Below are positions 35,171 through 45,411 of a stretch of DNA of 64,000 bases, in pieces. The DNA comes from Polaromonas sp. (GTDB taxonomy: Bacteria > Pseudomonadota > Gammaproteobacteria > Burkholderiales > Burkholderiaceae_C), in the NCBI RefSeq assembly GCF_016185115.1, contig NZ_JACPOF010000021.1, positions 310,001 through 374,000 of the forward strand. Reading direction: 5' to 3'. The notes below the pieces were generated by a model. That model had not been told where the DNA came from, made no database searches, and worked only from the letters and a program-made list of their open reading frames with translations. The translations under genes and the position numbers were made by a program. Position 1 is the first letter of the stretch. Each line of letters opens with the position of its first letter.

Positions 35171-36742
35171 ATGAACCGCAGCCAGCTGATCGAACAACTC
35201 GCCAGGCCCGTCACCTATGACCTGGCCATCATCGGCGGCGGCGCGACAGGGCTGGGGGTTGCGCTGGATGCCGCAGCGCGCGGGTTTTCAGTCGTACTGG
35301 TCGAATCGCACGACTTTGCCAAGGGCACCTCGTCCCGTGCGACCAAGCTGGTTCACGGCGGCGTGCGTTACCTGGCACAGGGCAACATCTCGCTGGTACG
35401 TGAAGCCCTGCATGAGCGCACCACCCTGCTGGCCAATGCGCCGCACCTGGCGCAGCCGCTGCCTTTTGTGATGCCGGCCTACAGGTTCTGGGAGGCGCCG
35501 TTTTACGGCGTGGGGCTCAAGATGTATGACGCGCTGGCCGGCAAGGCGGGGCTGGCACCGACTGAATTTCTGAGCCGCGCCGAGACGCTGGCCCTGCTGC
35601 CAAACTCACGGCGCCAAGGCCCGGCCGGGCGGCTGAACGGCGGCGTCAAATACTGGGACGGCCAGTTTGATGATGCCCGTCTGGCCCTGGCGTTGGCCCG
35701 TACGGCCGCCGCCCAGGGTGCATTGGTGATCAATTACTGTGCTGCCACCGCATTGCGACATGAGGATGGCAAGCTCGCCGGCTTTGACGTGAAAGACCAG
35801 GAGACGGGGCTCAGATACGAAGTGAAGGCTGACTGTGTGGTCAACGCCACCGGCGTCTGGGTAGACCAGTTCCGCATGGAAGACGGCAAAGCCATCGGCC
35901 GGGACGTGAAAGAAATGGTTGCCCCCAGCCAGGGTGTGCACATTGTGGTTGACCGCTCGTTTTTGCCGGGTGACCACGCCATGCTGATCCCGAAAACGGC
36001 GGACGGGCGGGTGTTGTTTGCCGTGCCATGGCTGGGCAAGACCATTCTGGGAACGACAGACACGCCGCGCCATGACCTGGCGCGCGAGCCGCTGGCTTTC
36101 CGGGAAGAGGTCGATTTCATCCTGGGCGAATCCGCCCGCTATCTGACCCGGGCGCCGGGGCTGGCCGACATCAAAAGTATCTGGGTCGGGCTGCGGCCGC
36201 TGGTCAAGCCCCCTGACGAAGATGGCGAAAGCACGCAGACGCTGTCCCGTGAACATACCGTGCTGGCCAGCAAAAGCGGGCTGGTCACCGTGACCGGCGG
36301 CAAGTGGACGACCTACCGCGCCATGGCTGAAGACGTTCTGGATAAATGTTTTGAAGTAGGCCTGCTTGAAAGGCGAGCAAAGGGAGTAACCACTCACTTG
36401 AAGCTGCTCGGTGCGCAGCCCATGAGGCAGAAAATCAGTGATGCGCCCGGACTGCATCTATATGGGAGCGAGGCGGCGGCGGTGTTGGCGATGCCGGGGG
36501 CCGGTCGTGAACTGGGCGGCGGCCTGACAGAGCCCATGGTCAGGTTCGCAGCGCGCCACGAATATGCCCGTACGGTAGAAGATGTGCTTGCCAGGCGCTC
36601 GCGGCTGCTGTTTCTTGATGCGGGGCTGGCCAGATCGCTGGCAGCGGTAGTCGCGGGTTTATTGCAGGAAGAAACCGGTATGGACCCGAAAACCGGAGCT
36701 TTTTTGGCGCTCTGCGATCAATATCTTCACGTTCCGTCCTGA
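35171..36742 (+). CDS. glpD: Aerobic glycerol-3-phosphate dehydrogenase
   Basis: A 523-residue FAD flavoprotein that oxidises glycerol 3-phosphate to dihydroxyacetone phosphate at the inner membrane and passes electrons to quinone. YDLAIIGGGATGLGVALDAAARGF is the FAD motif. SSRATKLVHGGVRYL, NATGVWVDQFR, TILGTTDTP and VTVTGGKWTTYRAMAEDVLD are GlpD signatures. The C-terminal helical domain contains RFAARHEYARTVEDVLARRSRLLFLD. It acts with glpK upstream to feed glycerol into glycolysis. Weak dyads lie between the intergenic repeat and the start. No clear terminator precedes the spc promoter downstream. Confidence 0.97.
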   Translation: MNRSQLIEQLARPVTYDLAIIGGGATGLGVALDAAARGFSVVLVESHDFAKGTSSRATKLVHGGVRYLAQGNISLVREALHERTTLLANAPHLAQPLPFVMPAYRFWEAPFYGVGLKMYDALAGKAGLAPTEFLSRAETLALLPNSRRQGPAGRLNGGVKYWDGQFDDARLALALARTAAAQGALVINYCAATALRHEDGKLAGFDVKDQETGLRYEVKADCVVNATGVWVDQFRMEDGKAIGRDVKEMVAPSQGVHIVVDRSFLPGDHAMLIPKTADGRVLFAVPWLGKTILGTTDTPRHDLAREPLAFREEVDFILGESARYLTRAPGLADIKSIWVGLRPLVKPPDEDGESTQTLSREHTVLASKSGLVTVTGGKWTTYRAMAEDVLDKCFEVGLLERRAKGVTTHLKLLGAQPMRQKISDAPGLHLYGSEAAAVLAMPGAGRELGGGLTEPMVRFAARHEYARTVEDVLARRSRLLFLDAGLARSLAAVVAGLLQEETGMDPKTGAFLALCDQYLHVPS

Positions 36743-36810
36743 GCAAGACGTCTTTTTTCAGGTTGGCGGCAAATGTGGGCTAATTTCCACGACTTTTGCG
36801 CCAATAGGTG

Positions 36811-36839
36811 TTGACAGGACAAATAGCTTCACCCATAAT
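36811..36839 (+). promoter_or_regulatory. Sigma-70 promoter of the spc operon
   Basis: TTGACA (36811-36816), a 17-base spacer and CATAAT (36834-36839) make a near-consensus promoter about 155 bases upstream of rplN. The long leader that follows contains AAATCAAATGATTT and other short dyads. Confidence 0.8.
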
Positions 36840-36992
36840 CGTGGGCTTCGCTCTAAAAAGCGGGGAATTCTGCCCTCATGGAAACGCTGCAAGTGGTTTG
36901 CGGCGCGGACAACGGGCCCAAGACTGATTGGTCTGCAGCGTAAATCAAATGATTTGGGCGGCATGTCCGGTGCAAGTTGGGAACAAATTTAA

Positions 36993-37361
36993 ATGATTCA
37001 AACGCAATCCAAGCTCGATGTTGCTGACAACACGGGTGCCAAGTCCGTGATGTGCATCAAGGTGCTCGGTGGCTCCAAGCGCCGGTACGCCAGCGTCGGT
37101 GACGTCATCAAGGTCAGCATCAAGGAAGCCGCTCCACGAGGCCGCGTCAAAAAAGGCGAGGTTTACAGTGCGGTGGTCGTTCGCACCGCCAAGGGCATCC
37201 GCCGTGGCGATGGTTCGCTCGTCAAATTCGATGGCAACGCGGCAGTGTTGCTTAACGCCAAGCTGGAGCCCATCGGCACCCGCATCTTCGGACCGGTCAC
37301 GCGCGAACTGCGCACCGAGAAGTTCATGAAGATCGTGTCCCTGGCTCCTGAAGTTCTGTAA
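36993..37361 (+). CDS. rplN: 50S ribosomal protein L14
   Basis: The 122-residue product starts [28 protein letters not shown] and carries the L14 signature [21 protein letters not shown]. It binds 23S rRNA at the subunit interface. It is the first gene of the spc operon here, directly behind a promoter. The S10-operon genes rplP-rpmC-rpsQ that usually precede it are absent, and glpD lies upstream instead. Confidence 0.98.
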   Translation: MIQTQSKLDVADNTGAKSVMCIKVLGGSKRRYASVGDVIKVSIKEAAPRGRVKKGEVYSAVVVRTAKGIRRGDGSLVKFDGNAAVLLNAKLEPIGTRIFGPVTRELRTEKFMKIVSLAPEVL

Positions 37362-37370
37362 GGACACGCC

Positions 37371-37691
37371 ATGAACAAGATTCGCAAGGGCGACGAAGTC
37401 ATCGTGATCGCGGGCCGGGATAAAGGCAAGCGCGGCACGATCACCCTCCGCACCGACGACAGCCACGTGCTGATCGAAGGCATCAACACGGTGAAGAAGC
37501 ACACCAAGCCGAACCCCCTCAAGGGTACGACCGGTGGCATCGTTGCCAAAAGCATGCCGATTCACCAGTCCAACATCGCGATTTTCAACGCGGCGTCGGG
37601 CAAGGCTGATCGTGTTGGCATCAAGCTCCTGGCTGACGGCAAGAAAGTGCGCGTCTTCAAGTCCAGCGGCGACGAAATCAAGGCTGCATAA
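37371..37691 (+). CDS. rplX: 50S ribosomal protein L24
   Basis: The 106-residue product has the KOW motif near its start ([21 protein letters not shown]) and [18 protein letters not shown] later. L24 nucleates early 50S assembly at the 5' end of 23S rRNA. ATG follows AAGGACACGCC. It lies nine bases after rplN. Confidence 0.98.
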   Translation: MNKIRKGDEVIVIAGRDKGKRGTITLRTDDSHVLIEGINTVKKHTKPNPLKGTTGGIVAKSMPIHQSNIAIFNAASGKADRVGIKLLADGKKVRVFKSSGDEIKAA

Positions 37692-37693
37692 CT

Positions 37694-38269
37694 ATGGCTA
37701 AAACCGCACCAACGCAAGCTGCACCTGCCAAGGCTCGCCTGCAGGCCCAGTTCCGCGAAAAAATCACCCCTGCGCTGATCGAGAAATTCGGCTACAAGTC
37801 GCCGATGCAGGTTCCCCGCATCACCAAGATCACGCTCAACATGGGTGTGAGCGAGGCTGTTGCCGACAAGAAGGTCATGGACAACGCCGTCGGCGACATG
37901 ACCAAGATCGCCGGCCAGAAGCCGGTCGTGACCAAGGCCAAGAAGGCTATCGCCGGTTTCAAGATCCGCGAAGACCTGCCCATCGGCTGCATGGTTACCC
38001 TGCGCGGCGTGCAGATGTATGAGTTCCTGGACCGTTTCGTGACCGTGGCCCTGCCGCGCGTTCGTGACTTCCGCGGCATTTCCGGCCGCGCTTTCGACGG
38101 CCGTGGCAACTACAACATCGGCGTGAAAGAGCAGATCATTTTCCCTGAGATCGAGTACGACAAGGTTGATGCCTTGCGCGGCCTCAATATCAGCATCACC
38201 ACAACGGCCAAGACCGATGAAGAGTGCAAGGCACTCCTCACCGCCTTCCGTTTTCCGTTCAAGAACTGA
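37694..38269 (+). CDS. rplE: 50S ribosomal protein L5
   Basis: The 191-residue product contains [40 protein letters not shown] and [21 protein letters not shown], all L5 landmarks. L5 binds 5S rRNA and forms part of the central protuberance. About 12 extra Ala/Thr/Pro-rich residues precede the usual N terminus. The start is only two bases after the rplX stop. Confidence 0.98.
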   Translation: MAKTAPTQAAPAKARLQAQFREKITPALIEKFGYKSPMQVPRITKITLNMGVSEAVADKKVMDNAVGDMTKIAGQKPVVTKAKKAIAGFKIREDLPIGCMVTLRGVQMYEFLDRFVTVALPRVRDFRGISGRAFDGRGNYNIGVKEQIIFPEIEYDKVDALRGLNISITTTAKTDEECKALLTAFRFPFKN

Positions 38270-38277
38270 GGCGGGAC

Positions 38278-38583
38278 ATGGCAAAACAAGCATTGCTGCA
38301 ACGTGAACTGAAGCGCGAGAAACTCGCCGCCAAGTTCGCCAAAAAATACGCTGAATTGAAGGCAACTTCCAACGACGCCAAACGCTCCGATGAAGAGCGC
38401 CAGCTGGCCCGTCTGGAATTGCAAAAATTGCCCCGCAACGCGAACCCGACCCGTCAGCGTAACCGCTGCGAGATCACGGGCCGCCCACGCGGAACGTTCC
38501 GCCAGTTCGGCCTGGCTCGCGCCAAGATCCGTGAACTGGCTTTTGCAGGTGATATCCCCGGTATCACCAAGGCAAGCTGGTAA
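38278..38583 (+). CDS. rpsN: 30S ribosomal protein S14
   Basis: The 101-residue product is the long S14 form without the zinc-binding Cys set ([52 protein letters not shown]). It sits in the 30S head near the decoding region. ATG 38278 follows GGCGGGAC. The zinc-independent type is usual in betaproteobacteria. Confidence 0.98.
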   Translation: MAKQALLQRELKREKLAAKFAKKYAELKATSNDAKRSDEERQLARLELQKLPRNANPTRQRNRCEITGRPRGTFRQFGLARAKIRELAFAGDIPGITKASW

Positions 38584-38601
38584 GCATAGGAGCACCAAAA
38601 A

Positions 38602-38997
38602 ATGAGTATGAGTGATCCTATCGCCGACATGCTGACGCGCATCCGCAATGCACAGATGGTTGAAAAAGCCGTTGTGCAGGTGCCGTCATCCAAAGTCAAG
38701 GTTGCAATCGCGCAGGTTCTGAAGGATGAGGGCTACATTGATGGCTTCTCCGTCAAGACCGACGAAGGCAAGTCCCAGCTTGAAATCGCCCTGAAGTACT
38801 ACGCAGGCAAGCCCGTGATTGAGCGCATCGAGCGCGTCAGCCGCCCGGGCCTTCGTGTGTACAAAGGCCATGGCGCCATCCCCCAGGTCATGAATGGCCT
38901 TGGTGTGGCAATCGTCACAACGCCCCAGGGCGTGATGACTGACCGCAAGGCACGCGCGACCGGCATCGGTGGCGAAGTTCTTTGCTACGTGGCCTAA
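38602..38997 (+). CDS. rpsH: 30S ribosomal protein S8
   Basis: The 131-residue product has [15 protein letters not shown] at the start and [26 protein letters not shown] at the end. S8 organises the 16S central domain and in E. coli represses the spc operon by binding near rplE. ATG 38602 lies nine bases after AGGAG. An ATG two codons later (38608) is equally possible and would give the usual MSDPIAD start. Confidence 0.98.
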   Translation: MSMSDPIADMLTRIRNAQMVEKAVVQVPSSKVKVAIAQVLKDEGYIDGFSVKTDEGKSQLEIALKYYAGKPVIERIERVSRPGLRVYKGHGAIPQVMNGLGVAIVTTPQGVMTDRKARATGIGGEVLCYVA

Positions 38998-39022
38998 ACG
39001 GCGGCATTGAGGAGTAACTGAA

Positions 39023-39556
39023 ATGTCTCGTGTAGGAAAAATGCCTGTGTCCCTCCCTTCGGGTGTGGATGTGGCTTTCAAGGACGACCAGATCAATGTC
39101 AAGGGCAGCCTCGGCACCCTGGCACTGGCGCAAAACCCGCTTGTCACCATCAAGAACGATGCCGGCAAGCTGACCTTTGCACCAGCCAATGATTCGCGTG
39201 AAGCCAACGCCATGAGCGGCACCATGCGCCAGCTCGTGAACAACATGGTGACCGGCGTCACCAAGGGCTTCGAGAAAAAACTGAGCCTGATCGGCGTGGG
39301 CTACAAGGCCCAGGTCACGGGTGCCAAGCTCAACCTGACGGTTGGCTATTCGCACCCCGTCATCATGGACATGCCCGCAGGCATCACGGCAGCAACGCCG
39401 ACGCCTACGGAAATCCTGATCAAGGGTTCTGATCGCCAGCGTGTCGGCCAGATCGCCGCTGAAGTCCGTGCTGTTCGTCCTCCCGAGCCTTACAAGGGCA
39501 AGGGCATCCGTTATTCGGATGAGAAGATCACGATCAAAGAAACCAAGAAGAAATAA
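39023..39556 (+). CDS. rplF: 50S ribosomal protein L6
   Basis: The 177-residue product begins [16 protein letters not shown] and ends with the L6 signature [24 protein letters not shown] (quoted in parts: [22 protein letters not shown]). L6 lies near the GTPase centre of the 50S subunit. GAGGAGT precedes the start. It keeps the standard order after rpsH. Confidence 0.98.
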   Translation: MSRVGKMPVSLPSGVDVAFKDDQINVKGSLGTLALAQNPLVTIKNDAGKLTFAPANDSREANAMSGTMRQLVNNMVTGVTKGFEKKLSLIGVGYKAQVTGAKLNLTVGYSHPVIMDMPAGITAATPTPTEILIKGSDRQRVGQIAAEVRAVRPPEPYKGKGIRYSDEKITIKETKKK

Positions 39557-39567
39557 GGAGCTGCATC

Positions 39568-39933
39568 ATGTTGACCAAAAAAGAGCAGCGCCTTCGTCGT
39601 TCACGCCAGACCCGCATCCGCATTGCCACGCAAGGTGTTGCCCGTCTGACCGTCAACCGCACCAACCTGCACATCTACGCCAGCGTCATTTCCGGCGACG
39701 GCACCAGGGTTCTGGCATCGGCTTCCACTGCAGAAGTGGAAATCCGCAAGGATCTGGGCGCGTCCGGCAAGGGCGGCAACGTTGCGGCAGCACAAGCCAT
39801 CGGCAAGCGTATTGCTGAAAAGGCAAAAGCAGCCGGTGTTGAAAAGGTGGCGTTTGACCGCGCTGGTTTTGCGTACCACGGCCGCGTCAAGGCGCTGGCT
39901 GATGCGGCCCGCGAAGCTGGCCTGCAGTTCTAA
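39568..39933 (+). CDS. rplR: 50S ribosomal protein L18
   Basis: The 121-residue product carries the 5S-rRNA-binding N terminus ([16 protein letters not shown]) and the conserved [47 protein letters not shown] and [10 protein letters not shown] parts. With L5 it forms the 5S particle. AAGGAGCTGCATC precedes the start. Confidence 0.98.
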   Translation: MLTKKEQRLRRSRQTRIRIATQGVARLTVNRTNLHIYASVISGDGTRVLASASTAEVEIRKDLGASGKGGNVAAAQAIGKRIAEKAKAAGVEKVAFDRAGFAYHGRVKALADAAREAGLQF

Positions 39934-39950
39934 GCAGACTGGAAATATAT

Positions 39951-40469
39951 ATGGCCAAGTTTCAAGCTAAATCAAACAACGACGCTCCAGACGATGGTCT
40001 GAAGGAAAAAATGATCGCGGTCAACCGCGTGACCAAAGTGGTGAAGGGCGGCCGTATTCTCGGTTTCGCAGCACTCACGGTGGTTGGCGATGGTGACGGC
40101 CGCGTCGGCATGGGCAAGGGCAAGTCGAAAGAAGTGCCTGCAGCCGTGCAAAAAGCCATGGAAGAAGCGCGCCGCAACATGACCAAGGTGTCATTGAAAA
40201 ACGGCACGATTCACCACAACGTATTCGGCCACTGGGGTGCCGCCAGCGTCATGATGATGCCGGCAGCCAAAGGTACCGGCATCATCGCCGGCGGCCCGAT
40301 GCGCGCTGTGTTTGAAGTCATGGGCATCACCGACATCGTGGCCAAGAGCCATGGTTCGAGCAACCCGTACAACATGGTTCGTGCAACGATGGATGCGTTG
40401 AACAATTCCACCACGGCTTCCGACATTGCAGCCAAGCGTGGCAAATCAGTCGAAGAAATCTTCGGCTAA
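39951..40469 (+). CDS. rpsE: 30S ribosomal protein S5
   Basis: The 172-residue product has the double-stranded-RNA-binding-like part ([36 protein letters not shown]) and the C-terminal [20 protein letters not shown]5 is important for decoding fidelity and is a site of spectinomycin resistance. The start is 17 bases after rplR, with GGAAATATAT upstream, a weak binding site. Confidence 0.98.
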   Translation: MAKFQAKSNNDAPDDGLKEKMIAVNRVTKVVKGGRILGFAALTVVGDGDGRVGMGKGKSKEVPAAVQKAMEEARRNMTKVSLKNGTIHHNVFGHWGAASVMMMPAAKGTGIIAGGPMRAVFEVMGITDIVAKSHGSSNPYNMVRATMDALNNSTTASDIAAKRGKSVEEIFG

Positions 40470-40491
40470 ATAGCTGCCCAGGAGCATTGAA

Positions 40492-40674
40492 ATGACGACA
40501 GAGAAAAAAGTGAAGGTTCAGCTGATCAAGAGCCCGATTGGTACCAAGGAATCCCATCGCGCCACCGTGCGTGGCCTGGGTCTGCGCGGTATCAACAGCA
40601 CCAGCGAACTGGAAGACACGCCCGCAGTGCGCGGCATGATCAACAAGATCGCGTATCTGGTCAAGATTGTCTGA
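40492..40674 (+). CDS. rpmD: 50S ribosomal protein L30
   Basis: The 60-residue product matches L30 ([47 protein letters not shown]). L30 is absent from some bacteria but regular in proteobacteria. CAGGAGCATTGAA precedes the ATG. It lies in the usual place between rpsE and rplO. Confidence 0.97.
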   Translation: MTTEKKVKVQLIKSPIGTKESHRATVRGLGLRGINSTSELEDTPAVRGMINKIAYLVKIV

Positions 40675-40699
40675 GCTCAAGGCTCGATAGGAATTCAAA

Positions 40700-41131
40700 A
40701 TGGAATTGAACGGAATCAAGCCCGGTGAAGGCGCCAAGCACTACAAGCGACGTGTTGGTCGCGGTATTGGATCTGGCATCGGCAAGACCGCAGGTCGCGG
40801 CCACAAGGGTCAGAAGTCCCGCGCTGGCGGCTACCACAAGGTTGGTTTTGAAGGCGGTCAGATGCCTATGCAGCGCCGTTTGCCAAAGCGCGGCTTCAAA
40901 TCGCACAACCTGAAGTTCAACGCTGAAGTTACGCTGTCTGCCCTCGAGCAGCTCGGCCTGGCCGAAGTTGACCTGCTGGCGCTGAAGACGGCAGGCCTGG
41001 TGGGCCAGATCGCCAAGAACGTCAAGGTCATCAAGTCCGGCGAGCTGACCAAAGCGGTCAAGCTCAACGGTATTGGTGCGACGGCAGGTGCCAAGGCGGC
41101 TATTGAAGCAGCCGGCGGCGCGGTTGCGTAA
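40700..41131 (+). CDS. rplO: 50S ribosomal protein L15
   Basis: The 143-residue product has the Gly/Arg/Lys-rich N-terminal part ([38 protein letters not shown]) that threads through 23S rRNA, and the globular C-terminal part ([21 protein letters not shown]). L15 is an early to middle 50S assembly protein. It is followed by secY after 25 bases. Confidence 0.98.
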   Translation: MELNGIKPGEGAKHYKRRVGRGIGSGIGKTAGRGHKGQKSRAGGYHKVGFEGGQMPMQRRLPKRGFKSHNLKFNAEVTLSALEQLGLAEVDLLALKTAGLVGQIAKNVKVIKSGELTKAVKLNGIGATAGAKAAIEAAGGAVA

Positions 41132-41156
41132 TTAACGACGGACTGGAAAAGAATCA

Positions 41157-42476
41157 GTGGCAACCAACCCGGCTCAACTGGCAAAATCCGGCAAGTTCGG
41201 CGATTTGCGGAACCGGCTCGTGTTTTTGCTGCTGGCTTTGGTGGTGTACCGTATTGGCGCCCACATTCCGGTGCCGGGCATTGACCCCAACCAGCTCAAG
41301 GAGCTGTTCAAGGGCCAGCAGGGCGGCATATTGAACCTGTTCAATATGTTCTCCGGTGGTGCCTTGTCGCGTTTTACGGTGTTTGCGCTGGGCATCATGC
41401 CCTACATCTCCGCGTCCATCATCATGCAGTTGCTGACCTATGTCCTGCCGACATTTGAGCAACTGAAGAAAGAGGGCGAAGGCGGTCGACGCAAGATTAC
41501 CCAGTACACGCGTTACGGCACGCTGGGTCTTGCGCTGTTCCAGTCCCTGGGTATTGCGGTGGCGCTTGAAAGCTCCCCCGGTCTGGTGCTTGCGCCTGGT
41601 TTTGGTTTTCGCATGACGGCGGTTGTCAGTTTGACGGCCGGCACCATGTTTTTGATGTGGCTGGGTGAGCAGATCACCGAGCGTGGTCTGGGTAACGGTA
41701 TTTCGATCCTGATTTTTGCAGGCATCGCGGCTGGCCTGCCTAGCGCAGTGGGTGGTCTGCTTGAATTGATCCGCACCGGTGCGATGAGCATTTTGGTGGC
41801 CATCGTGATCATCGCAGTGGTGGTTCTGGTGACCTACTTTGTGGTGTTTGTAGAGCGCGGCCAGCGCAAGATCCTGGTGAATTACGCCAGGCGACAGGTG
41901 GGTAACAAGGTTTATGGCGGCCAGTCATCGCACTTGCCGCTGAAGCTGAACATGGCCGGTGTGATTCCGCCCATCTTTGCTTCTTCGATCATTTTGCTGC
42001 CGGCGACGGTGGTGGGCTGGTTCAGCAGCGGTGAGAGCATGCGCTGGCTGAAGGATATCGCCAGCACGCTGACGCCGGGCCAGCCGATATATGTGTTGCT
42101 GTATGCCAGCGCGATTGTGTTCTTCTGCTTTTTTTACACCGCACTGGTGTTCAACAGCCGCGAGACCGCAGACAACCTGAAGAAAAGCGGTGCGTTCATT
42201 CCGGGTATTCGCCCGGGTGACCAGACAGCGCGTTACATCGACAAAATCCTGGTGCGTCTGACGCTGGCAGGTGCGGTCTACATCACCTTTGTGTGCCTGT
42301 TGCCCGAGTTTCTGATTTTGAAATACAACGTGCCTTTCTATTTCGGCGGCACGTCGTTGATGATTATTGTCGTGGTCACCATGGATTTCATGGCCCAGGT
42401 CCAGAACTACATGATGTCGCAGCAGTATGAATCGCTGCTCAAGAAGGCGAACTTCAAGACATCACCTGGTGCTTGA
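41157..42476 (+). CDS. secY: Preprotein translocase subunit SecY
   Basis: A 439-residue inner-membrane protein with ten predicted helices that forms the Sec channel with SecE and SecG. Recognisable parts are the first helix ([21 protein letters not shown]), the plug and second helix region with [52 protein letters not shown] and the cytosolic loop [18 protein letters not shown] used by SecA and ribosomes. The start is GTG at 41157, with GGAAAAGAATCA upstream. The usual infA gene does not follow. rpmJ comes after a 67-base spacer with a small hairpin (GGTGC/GCACC). Confidence 0.98.
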   Translation: MATNPAQLAKSGKFGDLRNRLVFLLLALVVYRIGAHIPVPGIDPNQLKELFKGQQGGILNLFNMFSGGALSRFTVFALGIMPYISASIIMQLLTYVLPTFEQLKKEGEGGRRKITQYTRYGTLGLALFQSLGIAVALESSPGLVLAPGFGFRMTAVVSLTAGTMFLMWLGEQITERGLGNGISILIFAGIAAGLPSAVGGLLELIRTGAMSILVAIVIIAVVVLVTYFVVFVERGQRKILVNYARRQVGNKVYGGQSSHLPLKLNMAGVIPPIFASSIILLPATVVGWFSSGESMRWLKDIASTLTPGQPIYVLLYASAIVFFCFFYTALVFNSRETADNLKKSGAFIPGIRPGDQTARYIDKILVRLTLAGAVYITFVCLLPEFLILKYNVPFYFGGTSLMIIVVVTMDFMAQVQNYMMSQQYESLLKKANFKTSPGA

Positions 42477-42543
42477 ACCGGGAACAGGCAGTTAGCGTAA
42501 TTTTTTGGTGCGATCAGCACCGCAGAGAATTTAGGAGAATGCA

Positions 42544-42657
42544 ATGAGAGTTTCAGCTTCGGTCAAGAAAATTTGCCGCAACTGCAAAGTCATCCGCCGC
42601 AAGGGTGTTGTTCGCGTGATCTGTACAGATCCACGCCATAAACAACGCCAAGGCTGA
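42544..42657 (+). CDS. rpmJ: 50S ribosomal protein L36
   Basis: A 37-residue protein ([19 protein letters not shown] at the start, ending RHKQRQG). Cys11, Cys14, Cys27 and His32 form the zinc ribbon of the C+ type of L36. It packs against 23S rRNA near L6 and L16. TTAGGAGAATGCA precedes the start. It keeps the order secY-rpmJ-rpsM. Confidence 0.97.
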   Translation: MRVSASVKKICRNCKVIRRKGVVRVICTDPRHKQRQG

Positions 42658-42681
42658 TTCAAAGAGTTTTAGAGGACGAAC

Positions 42682-43047
42682 ATGGCCCGTATCGCTGGTA
42701 TCAATATTCCGCCGCAGCAACATGCTGAAATCGGCCTGACTGCAATCTTCGGCATTGGCCGTACGCGCGCTCGCAAAATCTGCGAAGCCTGCGACATCGC
42801 CTACTCGAAGAAGGTCAAGGACCTGACCGACGGCGACCTGGAAAAAATCCGTGACCAGATCGCTCTGTTCACCATCGAAGGTGACTTGCGTCGTGAAACC
42901 ACGATGAACATCAAGCGTTTGATGGACATCGGTTGCTACCGCGGTTTCCGTCATCGCCGCGGCCTGCCAATGCGCGGCCAGCGCACGCGTACCAACGCCC
43001 GCACCCGCAAGGGTCCGCGCAAGGCCGCCCAGTCGTTGAAGAAATAA
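42682..43047 (+). CDS. rpsM: 30S ribosomal protein S13
   Basis: The 121-residue product starts [25 protein letters not shown] and has the basic C-terminal tail [21 protein letters not shown] that reaches the P-site tRNA. S13 forms intersubunit bridges in the 30S head. It is the first gene of the alpha-operon group (rpsM-rpsK-rpsD-rpoA-rplQ). AGAGGACGAAC precedes ATG. Confidence 0.98.
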   Translation: MARIAGINIPPQQHAEIGLTAIFGIGRTRARKICEACDIAYSKKVKDLTDGDLEKIRDQIALFTIEGDLRRETTMNIKRLMDIGCYRGFRHRRGLPMRGQRTRTNARTRKGPRKAAQSLKK

Positions 43048-43062
43048 TCCAGAGGTTTTCCC

Positions 43063-43467
43063 ATGGCAAAAGCACCAAGTAACAACGCAGCACAACGCGT
43101 GCGCAAAAAAGTCCGCAAGAATGTTGCAGACGGCATTGCACACGTGCACGCATCCTTCAACAACACCATCATCATGATCACCGACCGCCAGGGCAATGCC
43201 CTGTCGTGGGCATCGTCTGGTGGCCAGGGTTTCAAGGGTTCGCGCAAATCGACGCCTTTTGCAGCCCAGGTAGCTTCTGAAGTTGCGGGCCGTGCGGCCA
43301 TCGAGCAGGGCATCAAGAACCTTGACGTTGAAATCAAGGGCCCAGGCCCAGGCCGCGAATCTTCGGTTCGTGCCCTCGGCGCGCTCGGCATCCGCATCAA
43401 TTCGATTGCCGACGTGACCCCGGTCCCGCACAACGGCTGCCGCCCGCAAAAGCGCCGCCGCATTTAA
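43063..43467 (+). CDS. rpsK: 30S ribosomal protein S11
   Basis: The 134-residue product has the S11 core [36 protein letters not shown] and the C-terminal [25 protein letters not shown] (cited in parts). It lies at the 30S platform near the mRNA exit. AGAGGTTTTCCC precedes ATG. A 143-base gap with a hairpin structure follows before rpsD. Confidence 0.98.
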   Translation: MAKAPSNNAAQRVRKKVRKNVADGIAHVHASFNNTIIMITDRQGNALSWASSGGQGFKGSRKSTPFAAQVASEVAGRAAIEQGIKNLDVEIKGPGPGRESSVRALGALGIRINSIADVTPVPHNGCRPQKRRRI

Positions 43468-43468
43468 T

Positions 43469-43524
43469 TCCCGTGGTCCCGGCGAGACCGATTGCAATGC
43501 AGTCGGCCTTGCACGGGACTTTTT
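43469..43524 (+). promoter_or_regulatory. Nested stem-loop between rpsK and rpsD
   Basis: TCCCGTG (43469-43475) pairs with CACGGGA (43512-43518) and is followed by CTTTTT. Inside, CCGATTGC (43488-43495) pairs with GCAGTCGG (43499-43506, one G-T pair) around AAT. The structure begins directly after the rpsK stop. It could be a partial terminator or an S4-binding attenuator in the rpsD leader. Confidence 0.55.
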
Positions 43525-43610
43525 AACCAAAGCCCACCGCCATCAGGTTCGACGAAAGTCCATACCGAAGGCTCCTGCAGCAATGCAGCAGATGACAAAA
43601 GGAAACCAAA

Positions 43611-44234
43611 GTGGCACGTTACCTCGGCCCCAAGGCCAAACTATCCCGCCGCGAAGGCACGGACCTCTTCCTGAAGAGCGCCCGCCGCGCGATCGCCGAC
43701 AAGGCCAAATTTGATTCCAAGCCAGGCCAGCACGGTCGCACGTCCGGTACGCGTACGTCCGACTTCGGCCTGCAACTGCGTGAAAAGCAGAAGGTCAAGC
43801 GCATGTACGGCGTGCTTGAAAAGCAGTTCCGCCGCTACTTTGAAGAAGCTGACCGCCGCAAGGGCAACACCGGCGCCAATCTGCTGTTCATCCTTGAATC
43901 GCGCCTGGACAACGTTGTCTACCGCATGGGCTTCGGCTCAACCCGCGCCGAAGCGCGCCAGCTGGTATCGCACAAGGCCATCACCGTCAACGGCGGCCCG
44001 GTCAACATTCCTTCGTTCATGGTCAAGGCCGGCGACATCATCGCCGTGCGCGACAAGTCGAAGAAGCAGACCCGTGTCACGGAAGCACTCGAACTCGCGA
44101 AACAGGTTGGCATGCCAGCCTGGGTTGAAGTCAACGCCGAAAAAGGCGAAGGCACCTTCAAGAAGACGCCAGACCGCGACGAGTTTGCTGCCGACATCAA
44201 TGAATCGCTGATCGTCGAGTTGTATTCACGCTAA
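43611..44234 (+). CDS. rpsD: 30S ribosomal protein S4
   Basis: The 207-residue product contains [20 protein letters not shown] at the start and the S4 RNA-binding domain ([30 protein letters not shown], quoted in parts). S4 nucleates 16S rRNA folding and in E. coli represses the alpha operon. The start is GTG 43611 preceded by AAAGGAAACCAAA. The downstream leader before rpoA contains CTGCC/GGCAG and GACG/CGTC arms that could fold. Confidence 0.98.
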   Translation: MARYLGPKAKLSRREGTDLFLKSARRAIADKAKFDSKPGQHGRTSGTRTSDFGLQLREKQKVKRMYGVLEKQFRRYFEEADRRKGNTGANLLFILESRLDNVVYRMGFGSTRAEARQLVSHKAITVNGGPVNIPSFMVKAGDIIAVRDKSKKQTRVTEALELAKQVGMPAWVEVNAEKGEGTFKKTPDRDEFAADINESLIVELYSR

Positions 44235-44328
44235 TTTCGTTCCTGCGACGTGTGGCGCTGCCTGTGGCAGGTCATGCGTCGTCGGCCTTATCGGTGTAAC
44301 GAGCCGAGGGTATTGAGAGGAAGATTGC

Positions 44329-45318
44329 ATGCAGACTAATTTACTGAAACCAAAAACCATCAACGTTGAGCAACTGAGCGCCAACCGCGCAAAAGTCACG
44401 CTCGAGCCTTTTGAACGTGGCTACGGCCACACGCTGGGCAACGCATTGCGCCGCGTCCTGCTGTCGTCCATGGTCGGCCACGCCGCTACGGAAGTGACCA
44501 TTGCCGGTGTGCTCCACGAGTACTCCTCCATTGACGGTGTCCAGGAAGACGTCGTCAACATCCTGCTGAACCTCAAGGGCGTGGTGTTCAAGCTCCACAA
44601 CCGCGATGAAGTCACCCTGAGCCTGCGCAAAGATGGCGCCGGTCCTGTGACCGCTGCCGACATCCAGACCCCGCACGACGTTGAAATCATCAACCCCGAG
44701 CACGTCATCGTGAACCTGTCGCACGGCGGCAAGATCGACATGCAGATCAAGGTCGAAAACGGCCGTGGTTATGTGCCCGGCAACGTGCGCCGTTATGGCG
44801 ACGAATCGACCAAGTCGATTGGCCGCATTGTTCTGGACGCATCGTTCTCTCCGGTCAAGCGCGTCAGCTACACCGTTGAAAGCGCCCGCGTCGAGCAGCG
44901 TACCGACCTCGACAAGCTGGTCCTGGAAATCGAAACCAACGGTGCTGTGACCGCAGAAGATGCAGTCCGCGCTTCGGCCAAGATCCTGGTCGAGCAACTG
45001 GCCGTGTTCGCACAGCTCGAAGGCAATGAACTGGCTGCGTTTGACACGCCAGTCCAGCGCAGCTCGCAGCAGTTCGACCCCATCCTGCTGCGTCCAGTGG
45101 ACGAGCTCGAACTGACGGTTCGTTCTGCCAACTGCCTGAAAGCAGAAAACATCTATTACATCGGCGACCTGATCCAGCGCACTGAAAACGAGCTGCTCAA
45201 GACACCGAACCTAGGCCGTAAATCGCTCAACGAAATCAAGGAAGTGCTTGCATCGCGCGGCTTGACGCTGGGCATGCGACTTGAAAGCTGGCCGCCTGCC
45301 GGGCTGGACAAGCACTAA
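44329..45318 (+). CDS. rpoA: RNA polymerase alpha subunit
   Basis: A 329-residue protein. The N-terminal domain (about 1-235) has [28 protein letters not shown], which dimerises and assembles beta and beta-prime. The C-terminal domain (about 250-329) has the 265-determinant region [44 protein letters not shown] (in parts) that binds UP elements and activators. AGAGGAAGATTGC precedes ATG. It is the usual neighbour of rpsD and rplQ. Confidence 0.98.
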   Translation: MQTNLLKPKTINVEQLSANRAKVTLEPFERGYGHTLGNALRRVLLSSMVGHAATEVTIAGVLHEYSSIDGVQEDVVNILLNLKGVVFKLHNRDEVTLSLRKDGAGPVTAADIQTPHDVEIINPEHVIVNLSHGGKIDMQIKVENGRGYVPGNVRRYGDESTKSIGRIVLDASFSPVKRVSYTVESARVEQRTDLDKLVLEIETNGAVTAEDAVRASAKILVEQLAVFAQLEGNELAAFDTPVQRSSQQFDPILLRPVDELELTVRSANCLKAENIYYIGDLIQRTENELLKTPNLGRKSLNEIKEVLASRGLTLGMRLESWPPAGLDKH

Positions 45319-45340
45319 ACACTTTTAGTTAAACCGAAGA

Positions 45341-45390
45341 CCACCCTTCATGCGGGGTGGCGCACGGGCAGTACCTGATACGGCTGCCCG
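45341..45390 (+). promoter_or_regulatory. Two stem-loops in the rpoA-rplQ spacer
   Basis: CCACCC/GGGTGG (45341-45346 with 45355-45360) and CGGGCAG/CTGCCCG (45365-45371 with 45384-45390) lie side by side just before the AAGGAAATCACC ribosome site of rplQ. They could tune rplQ expression relative to rpoA or act in RNA processing. Confidence 0.4.
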
Positions 45391-45411
45391 GATATTAAAA
45401 AGGAAATCACC

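Noticed and set aside
36738..36766. A terminator after glpD
   Set aside because: AGACGTCT followed by T is a palindrome without a loop, and the wider CCTGA/TCAGG arms are short. Not convincing enough to list.
42477..42543. A possible infA between secY and rpmJ
   Set aside because: The gap of 67 bases is too short for the roughly 72-codon gene and contains only a small hairpin and a ribosome binding site.
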